Source of the DNA: Tolypeutes matacus
Taxonomy: Eukaryota > Chordata > Mammalia > Cingulata > Chlamyphoridae
Assembly (NCBI GenBank): GCA_026826555.1
Contig: JAKSZT010054308.1
Coordinates: forward strand, 1,558,029 to 1,622,028
DNA length: 64,000 bases
Direction of reading: 5' to 3'
Position 1 is the stretch's first letter. Each line of letters starts with the position of its first letter. Shown here piece by piece: positions 47,856 to 64,000 of the stretch. The notes below the pieces were generated by a model. The model had not been told where the DNA came from, did not search any database, and saw only the letters and a list, made by a program, of their open reading frames with translations. The position numbers and the translations under genes are program-made.

Positions 47856-49120
47856 CAGCTGCCCTTGGCCTAGGGCCCTCCAAAAGCTGGCTCCCTCCCA
47901 GAAGCCACCACCTCTAGAGCCATCAAAGAGTCTACCTCACCTATCCCTGTCACCCTGGAGTCAGGAAAGAACCAAAGGTCCCTCAGCTCCTGTCCAGGAA
48001 AGGGCAGGCCAGGCCACATGGGGAGAGAAGAGGGTGTGGTTCCCCTCTCCCTCTTTCATTCCACCTCTCCCATACCAAATGAACTCAAACTAAACCAAGC
48101 TCAGTTGGGAGTTTCCCCTAATCCAGTTACTCTTGCCTTATAACCCCATCTAATATATCCGCCTCTTGGTCCAAATATGTATGTACCTACCCAAAGATGT
48201 ATAGCTTTAAGAGTTCCACCCAAAGGCGGGAGGCAGTGCAAGGGGCTCTGTGACCACCTTTATCGCACAAGCAGAACGCCTCTAGTCTGAAATCTGTTTG
48301 TATCTCCTTATGCCCAAGCTAAAGTCGACCCAGGGACAGTCGACGTGCATTCCTTGTGGTCTGAGTGGGGTAGGTGGGCAAAAGGGGTGCTGAGGTCCTG
48401 GTCCCAACACCGGGACAAGCTTAGTCCTGAACAACTAAGCTCACATGAGCTGCTTCTAAAAGCAACCAAATACCCATTCTCCCCCTTCCCAGATTCAAAG
48501 CATTAGTCTCTCTTAAGGGTGTATCCCCTCTCCAAGTGATTTATATTTTTGATAGCAGATATTAGTATTAGCTTGAGAGTGGGTTTTGGTAGCCTCAAGA
48601 CCCTTGTAGAACAAGCACAGAGTTTGTGGAGCACCCTGCCCATTTACTCACATCCCCCCCACCCCAACTCTAGGTGTCCAAAGAAGGCCTCTGCAAGTCT
48701 ATGGCACCAAGGACCCCTAGACCCCTTCAACCAGCTGTTACCACACCCTAAAGCCAAAGCCCCAGACTCTCAATTACTCAGTCTATCCCTTGAGGACTGT
48801 CTGGTATTGTGCCAAAAAGGGGGAGAACCTTGTGGGAGGGAAGATTCAGGGTTTAGGGGCCCAAACTTTGTCTCTTCTGTGCTCTTGTAGAGCAATGCTA
48901 GTACCAATGACAAGATCCCAGCAAAGCTGGATCCTCCCCTTTCACAACTGCTCTGCTTGAGGGGCAAAGTAGTTTTAACTAAGAAATGTGACAGGAGGGT
49001 AAGAACAGCCCCAAACATCAACTCCTTGTGGAAATGATAGCCTCACCTTTAGGATGTCATCCTCTCCTTTAGGTGGGCCTAAAGTGCTTTGTTGGAAATA
49101 AACCAAAATGGAAAAAATAA
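47856..49120 (+). other. Former 3' UTR of the IGDCC3-like locus, poly(A) signal at 49097-49102
   Basis: Unique sequence follows the last exon, with no repeat or other gene, ending in a canonical AATAAA at 49097-49102. This suggests a 1.2-kb 3' UTR that is still recognisable although the protein frame is broken. Confidence 0.5.
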
Positions 49121-49329
49121 GTTACGATCTGGTTAATGCTCTGGGTTGAACTGAAAACTTGGGGGAGTGGGCCATTGATGTGGAGACAGCAGATCCAGGT
49201 CTGTGTTCTGATTGTTGAGGAACTATATTCTGCAACTTGCCAAGCCAAGAGTGGTGAGCACCCACATTGTAATAAGGCTCCCACATGCAGAAACCAGAAT
49301 GTCACAGAGGATTTAGTTATTGCAGACTA

Positions 49330-50115
49330 GAGCAGTGTGATAGGACAGGAAGGGCCAAGGAGAGGTAAGAAGGGACACTTCTCTCTAGGGCACAATGGAC
49401 ACCCATCCTTCTGGGTTAAATGCTAACCCCTGGGGCTCTGGGACATCAGCAGCACCACCTTCTGAACCAGCTGGCCCATGACAGTTCCTGCTCTCTTCCC
49501 TACTGAACGCTGAGTGGAATCAAAGCCATGCCTAGCCAAAGGGGACTTCAAGGCAGGGGTGGATCTCCTCACCCCCTTCTGCCACCATCCACATGACAGC
49601 AGCCCCAATGCCAGCACAGGATGAAGGACAGGAGCCCTCAACCCCAGGCTTCCTGACTGGTGACTGCCACTTCCTCTTGTCACTGCCTCCCACCCACCCC
49701 AGCCTTTGCCAGGATCCCCCAGCAACTCTCAGAACTGTGTGGGGTTTTCCTGGGGCCTTGTAGAGGCCATGAACCCCCCTACACACATACACACCTCATT
49801 CTTGTTTTCTGCGGAAGCAGAGTCACCTACAATGAGAATGAGGAAGTTTGACAAAGATCATAAAACAAAAAATGAAAGTATAAATAAATAAATAAATAAA
49901 TAATCTGATACCTTCAGACCTTGACACATCAGGTAACTAAGATCAGTGGACTCTACAACACTGACTTCAGTCAGTGATGGAGAGGAAAGGAATACACAAG
50001 TAGATAAGGGCTTTTAATAATCATCACATGGCTGGACTATGGGGAGTTCAAGCCATAGCTTATTTCTGATTACCCCTAAAATTCTCCCAGCCCACCATGA
50101 CTAAAGCACAAGCCA
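49330..50115. other. Intergenic sequence between the IGDCC3-like locus and GATAD2B
   Basis: No gene is recognised. A short (aaat)n tract lies at about 49877-49902. The two genes converge here, tail to tail. Confidence 0.5.
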
Positions 50116-53100
50116 CAGGAGAGTTTAGAAACCATTCCTTTCTTTATTAAACATAGCTTGCAAGTGATAAATATTACAAAGTTTTTTTTTTTCTTTTAAT
50201 CCTTTCTCCAAAAATTAGCTTATTATTTGAATCTGTCACTGCTGAAATGCTCAGCAGCATCTGAAACAGATGGGAGTGTATTTGCCTTTTTGAAAACCAG
50301 TTTCTATTGGTCTTAGTTTTTTTTCATTTTATTTCCCAAACACAATGCAGAAAATTAGAATGAGTTGGAAAAAAAAAAAAAAAGAAAAAAAAAAAAAGGA
50401 AACTTAAAGAGTTGTGCAAAAGGGTCTTGTTCCCCTCCCGCCCACCCCTTTCAGGAAAGGCCATTCCCCATCCCACCTCCCTGGTCCCCACCCCCACCCC
50501 CAATCTATCCTTCCACCTTCAGCAGAGCCCACCCATCATCCTGTATACTCTTCCACCTTCAGCAGGGCCCACCCATCATCCTGTATACAGCCAAGAACCT
50601 AAAGAGAGTGGGAGTACTCAACCCAGGCTGTAGGGAAATTGGGCCTTTGAAGGAGAAAGACCAAAATAGCAGCCTTTAGGGTGTTCAGATGATATCTGAG
50701 AGGAGACAAAATGTGGATGATATCTGAGCTCTCCTATTTCTTCACCAAGAAGATGGGGAAAAATTCTGGACTCTACAGCTCACAAAGGGAGTACTAGACC
50801 ACCAACCAGGGGCAATCATTGGTTACTCTCAAGGGCTCTGTGGTTGGCTGTGAGATGGGGCTTGGGGCCTAGCTAGCCCCTGCCAATGGAGGTCTGGAGG
50901 CCTAAGGGCAAAGATGTCACTGGCCTAATTGTGATGTCCTAGATAATCACTCTGCTGCCTTCAACAAACCAAGGGATAAGGAACTGGCCAAGGGATAAGG
51001 GACTGGCAACCTCCAAGGGCAGTGTCACACATAAAATCACCTCTACACTAGTCACTTTGGTTTCCTCCCTGGTTTTTCAGCCCAACACTTCCCTCACCTC
51101 AAGGGTTTTTCTGTTATTGTTTGGTAGGTAGGGGAGGAAGCATAAAATAGAATTTTGAACTTGGAGGTCAGATGGTCATGTCCTCAACTCCACACATAAG
51201 GAAATTGACTCTCAGGAAATTAACTGTGCCAAAAGTCATAGTCGAGTTAGTGAGAAAGCTTGGGACTAGACCTCAGGTCTCCTGACCGTGCCACCCTTCC
51301 CAATCCTCTGCGTGGGTGGTTCTCTCCATGTTCCACAGTCCTTCACTAGGAACCCTCTTTCACAGTAGCCCAGCCTCACCTCAGTTCATGCAGCCTAAAA
51401 CTGTACTCTCACTAGGTGAGACCTCTTTAGGATGACTTAATAAAATCCTTTCTTTCTGAAGTCCCCATGACAAGCCACCCTCAAAGGCCCATTATACTAG
51501 ATTCTTTCTTTTCTGGGGGTAGGGGTGGGAGAAATCCCTTGCATAAGAAAGTTTGACACTGAATTTTGTTATATAGGTATATTGTATATATGCTGATGCA
51601 ATCAGACGGAAAAAAAAAAACAAAAAAAAAAAAACAGTGCAAATACAATTACAATTCATAATACTTGGTTTCGATGCCCCCGGGAACTGCCCCATTCCTC
51701 GGCTACCTCCCAACCCCCAGCACTTCCCCACAGTATCAACCTAATGCTGGGGAGTAGGGAGGGTGGGCAGGTTAGGGTAGGGAGTGGGCTCTGCCAAGGC
51801 AGTGCTGGTGACCCGGAGGAACTACTCCAGGGTGGGGAGGCAAGGCACAAATTAGGGGTGGGTGGTGGGGGAGGTGGCATCTCTAAGGAGGGATGGGGTT
51901 GGAGCAGCTGCCAGTCTCAGTGTGCTGGGCCCTGCCCACTCCCCTACCCACCCTCCGCAGCCCTGCCTCCTTATCCCCTCCCCTTCCCCAGAAACCCTTT
52001 TGCACGGATCATACACAAACGGGCACATTACAAAATGACATAACACAGTTTCACAATATCCATGGCTAGGGCTTTTTTTTTTTTTTTTCTCTTTTTCAGG
52101 TTTTTTTTTTTCTACACAATGTACAATTCCTTTTAAATGGATCAAGAAATAGCTTATATACACGAATGAGTCCTTGTTATAACATCTCGGCAGCAAATAT
52201 CATAAGCTAATGAAGGTCTTGTTGGAGGGGAAGGGAACCTAGGATGGGTGGGGGTAGGGGGTGGGGGGGTGGAGAGAAGGGTTATGCCTTCTGGAGGAAT
52301 GAGGAGTAAAGGGAGTGGTTGGGGAGGAGGAATAAAAAGTAAAATATCAAGAAGCATCTTTACAAAGCAGTTCTATAGCTAATTCCTTTTAAAGGGGAAA
52401 GGAAAGGTAACCAAAGCAGGAAAACATTTATCTGTGTCTTTAAAAAAAATGATCTACCATACATATATCCAAAATTATGGAAAAAATACTTATTCCAGGG
52501 ATGGAGGGAGTCCAGATGCTGTGGTCAAAAGACAAAATAAAATTGACAAATAAGGACCTCTGTCCCCCAGCTTTATTCAAGCCCTACTGCTAATCCACCC
52601 ATTTCAGGCTTCTAGGGAGTAAAATATCTCTAAACTACTACTTTAAGTGCCTCTGGGGATGGAGGAAGCCACGCAGAAGTGGTAGGATCCTCACTTGATT
52701 ATTACCCTGAACTTCATTCAGAGCTCCAGGGGTAAAGGCTGACTCTCAGAATACAGAAGAGAGGGCCTTTCCTCCTATCCTTAGGACATTGGGTATAGTG
52801 TCCACAGGGCCCAAGGCCTAGGGTGGATAGTAGCAATAGATTTGGAGGGACAAGGCAATCAGTGATGAAAAAGTAGAGAATCAAGGAAAATGGGGGAGAG
52901 GGAGGGAAAAGAGGAGGTGGAAGGCTAATACTTTACCATGATTAGGGAGACCTCACCCCCATCACTAATCCCTGGGAAGGGCATGAAAATGGGGAGGAAA
53001 AGAGGGTAAGAAATCAAACCTCAGCGATTGAGCAAAGGGTCACAGAGCTATACTAGTCAACAAGCAGCTTCTATGTAACTGACCATGAGGAGATAAATTT

Positions 53101-53574
53101 AGGGAAGATGCCAGCCCCCACCTCCCCCACTGCCTGAGCACCTAAGCAGGCACTCGACTATAGACTTTCCTTCCCCCGTCATTCTCCATCTCTACACATC
53201 TTACTTCCAAACTCCATTCAAAGGTGGCCTGGCTCCCAGGGAAAGGAATCAGCTCAGGGTAGAGAAAGCCCCCAGTCAGAAGGTATTGCACATTCTCTGT
53301 TCCTTACTTTTAATCTCAACTGACAAACTTGGGCACCTCGTACCTCTGAGCACCTCTGAGCTGGGGGAGAGGGAGACATAACAGAAATGGCACTTCATCA
53401 TGGGGGGGTAAGAGGCTAGACAGACATGCCACATGGCTAGATGACTGGTAAGGAAAACATTAAAAACAAAACAGAAAAGCTTCCAATTTTGTGGAAGAGA
53501 AAAAAGCAAAACCAAACGATTTATCCAGTGCTTTCAAAGCACAGAGGGCAAAGAAAAGATGTAAGAATATATCT

Positions 53575-53594
53575 TTATATATATATATATATAT
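53575..53594. repeat. (TA)n microsatellite in GATAD2B 3' UTR
   Basis: A perfect alternating ta-tract. Confidence 0.85.
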
Positions 53595-55266
53595 GATTTT
53601 AAAATAATCCCAGACCCAGTTCCATTAACCCCCCTCCCTCCCCCACAACTTACAGTCAAGGGGTACCACATTCCCCAGAAAAATAGTCAAACAACCCCAT
53701 CACTACTTGTTACTAGCATTTAGCTTCCAGATCATTTCACCACTGGGGGAGCCCAGACACAGGCTGCATCTCTGCTCCTTTATTAAGTGCTCAATGAATT
53801 TGGGGGAAGGGAAGAAAAAGCTGAGAAAGCCCGTGGGGCCAGTATAATCACCCCAGTGGCACTGGGGTGTTGGGAACAGAGGCCACAGTAGGGGGAACAA
53901 AGCCTGATTCTAGCTCCTTCTCCCACCCTACCCCCAAACTTTATGGGGAAGATGTGCAGTTTGTGTGTTAATTTTAAAAGTGCCTTCTTACTTTAAAAAA
54001 ACTAATTTTTAAAAGTAAAAATGGGGGGACTTCCCCAGGTGGCTTCCAAGGGCAAATTATTAAAACTCCTCCTCTTACCTCTCTGCTGAGAGTATCCTGT
54101 CAGCAGACTCTGGCAGCTTCTGGAGCTAGAGAGGCGGGTATGTGTACATTATAAGGAAAGCAGAAACCCTTACCTTAAGAGGCTTCCCTTACCTCAAAAA
54201 CAGCCTGCCCCTCCCCACTTCAAATGGGATGCTAATCTCCCCAACTCCCAGAACAACGACATTGCACAATTCATTTCATTCTCTAACTTAGTAGCGCTTA
54301 AGGAAAAAAAAAAAAAAAAAAAAAACCCAAAACAAAACCAAAGGGAAAAAAAAAGGCAAAATTAATAAATTCTGGGGGAAAAAACAACAAAACTACCACC
54401 ACCCAACCACAAAACTACATTTAAAGCACATATAGCACAGGCCCAAAGTTGGTTTTGACATGAGCTGTCTGGCTTTGAGCAGCTGGTTCTGCAGTAAGTG
54501 GAGCAGGGTCAGGGCAGTACTGCAACCTGATTTGGTATCCTAACCCTCATTTCCTGGCACTGAGAGGGTGGAGAAGATAGACAAAGGTGAAAATTCCAAC
54601 TGTTGGGAGAGAAACCCCTTCCTCCAAGTCTATTTCCCCTTTTGCAGTTTTACTCACTCATACCCATTCCAACTTCTAGGACACTCAGCAAACTCAGCCC
54701 GGGAACAGTCATGGCTGTAGCCATTCTTCTATACTAAGATGGGGTTGTGGTTAGAGGGAATAGATTAGGATTTTTTAAAAAGGGGGTGGGGGAGAATTTT
54801 AAAAGAAAGTAAGATGAAGTAAATTTGGGATTGTTGGCCTGGAATAGACTTCTGTGTCCCCACTGGGGCCAGAAGACCAATTTCCTTCCCCCAGCATCCA
54901 GAAGGCCAGGAACTGCTCTTGCTCTCAGTGCCCCTGGCTCAACATTATGTTCATCATCGTACCTCTTCCTCCTTCTCCATGGGTAAACTCCAGGGTGGTT
55001 GAGTTTTAAAGCTTCTCCCTCCAGGCTCTCTCCCCCTCATTCTTAGAGCCCAACTTCAATATTAAACACTACCTCCCAAATTTTCCAGTCCAGAAACACC
55101 CACAGTGGGTGCTATTCCTCCTTGTTTGATGCCACCACCTCCCTCCCCACCCTGGGTTAAGTGCATTAAAACTTCTGCCCCTAAGAGTCCCAGTCATGTC
55201 CTACTTTGGCAGTTGGGGACCCTACTGCAATGCTCCTATTATTTAACTGAACACCATCTGTGTTTA

Positions 55267-55267
55267 A

Positions 55268-55329
<62 letters not shown>
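55267..55329. repeat. (GA)n microsatellite in GATAD2B 3' UTR
   Basis: An almost perfect ga repeat on the plus strand (ct in the mRNA), with two gaaa interruptions. Confidence 0.9.
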
Positions 55330-55332
<3 letters not shown>

Positions 55333-55753
55333 AATAAAAAGATTTAACCGTCCACTGAACAAAGGGAGGACACACAACATCATTAAAAATGATAATAATA
55401 ATTATAGCATAAGAACAAACTTTAGAAACACACATCAGAGGGCACATATTCTCCCCAGGACCTCACTCTGACCTCTATCAGAGATGAAGAGCCACCTAAC
55501 CATTAAAGAAAACTGAAGAGAGAAGACAGAGCAGCAGAAAAAGAGATCGCAGCAGTGCGAAATAAAGGGGAAGTGGCGGGGCAGGGCGCATGTGTTTTCT
55601 TGTTGATTTCTATTTTGTGTCTTCTGTTTTTCTGTTTTGCTTTCCGTGTATGGTAGGCACCAGTACAGGCACTGCATGCGACGGAAGTTGGGGGCAATGG
55701 GAGAGGAAAGGGGTATAGGAGTCAAGGTTAGGGCAGGACATGTGGAATAGGCG

Positions 55754-64000
<8,247 letters not shown>

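Larger units (their letters stand above)
50125..55753 (-). other. GATAD2B: GATAD2B long 3' UTR
   Basis: About 5.6 kb without coding potential follows the GATAD2B stop. It contains AU-rich stretches, poly-A/T runs and short simple repeats, and ends at an AATAAA (minus strand, 50143-50148). The length agrees with the unusually long 3' UTR known for this gene. A MIR remnant lies near 51170-51300. The UTR end is inferred from the signal position. Confidence 0.75.

Noticed and set aside
54300..54360. Poly-A run in the GATAD2B 3' UTR as a retrocopy tail
   Set aside because: No target duplication or retroposed body adjoins it. It reads as UTR low-complexity sequence.

Overview
The window is mammalian genomic DNA. 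Seventeen copies of one tRNA-Ala-derived SINE (A and B box head, GC-rich body, AT-rich tail, target-site duplications) match the DAS SINE family of armadillos, so the source is most likely the nine-banded armadillo Dasypus novemcinctus or a close relative. No bacterial, viral or CRISPR locus is present. The gene order corresponds to human 1q21.3: INTS3, SLC27A3, then GATAD2B on the other strand.

Left part (1-9.8 kb): the last eight coding exons of INTS3 (+), then the complete 10-exon SLC27A3 (+), which starts in a CpG island. Splice junctions were set by codon phase, and the SLC27A3 exons sum to 2037 nt (678 codons plus stop).

Middle (9.8-39 kb): a repeat-dominated stretch. It holds several L1 pieces, some apparently nested, with tRNA-derived SINEs inserted into them. 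It also holds a 400-base assembly gap in a GAAG microsatellite, an orphan CpG island with a CTCF-like site, an intact-ORF retrocopy of HSPE1, a decayed retrocopy of SOCS5 that has become strongly GC-rich, an antisense retrocopy of an unidentified mRNA, LTR remnants and MIR pieces.

Right part: at 39.65-49.1 kb lies a multi-exon locus (+) for a membrane receptor with signal peptide, four Ig domains, two FN3 domains, one transmembrane helix and a short tail. This is the plan of the DCC-subclass protein IGDCC3. At least five separate lesions show that it is a broken (unitary-type) gene here. From 50.1 to 63 kb lie the long 3' UTR and the last nine coding exons of GATAD2B (-), including its coiled coil and GATA zinc finger. 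The 5' exons lie beyond the right edge.

The three intact genes are unrelated housekeeping-type genes: an Integrator/SOSS scaffold, an acyl-CoA synthetase and a NuRD subunit. They do not form a pathway. The most notable item is the IGDCC3-like pseudogene; no novel defence or mobile system was found.
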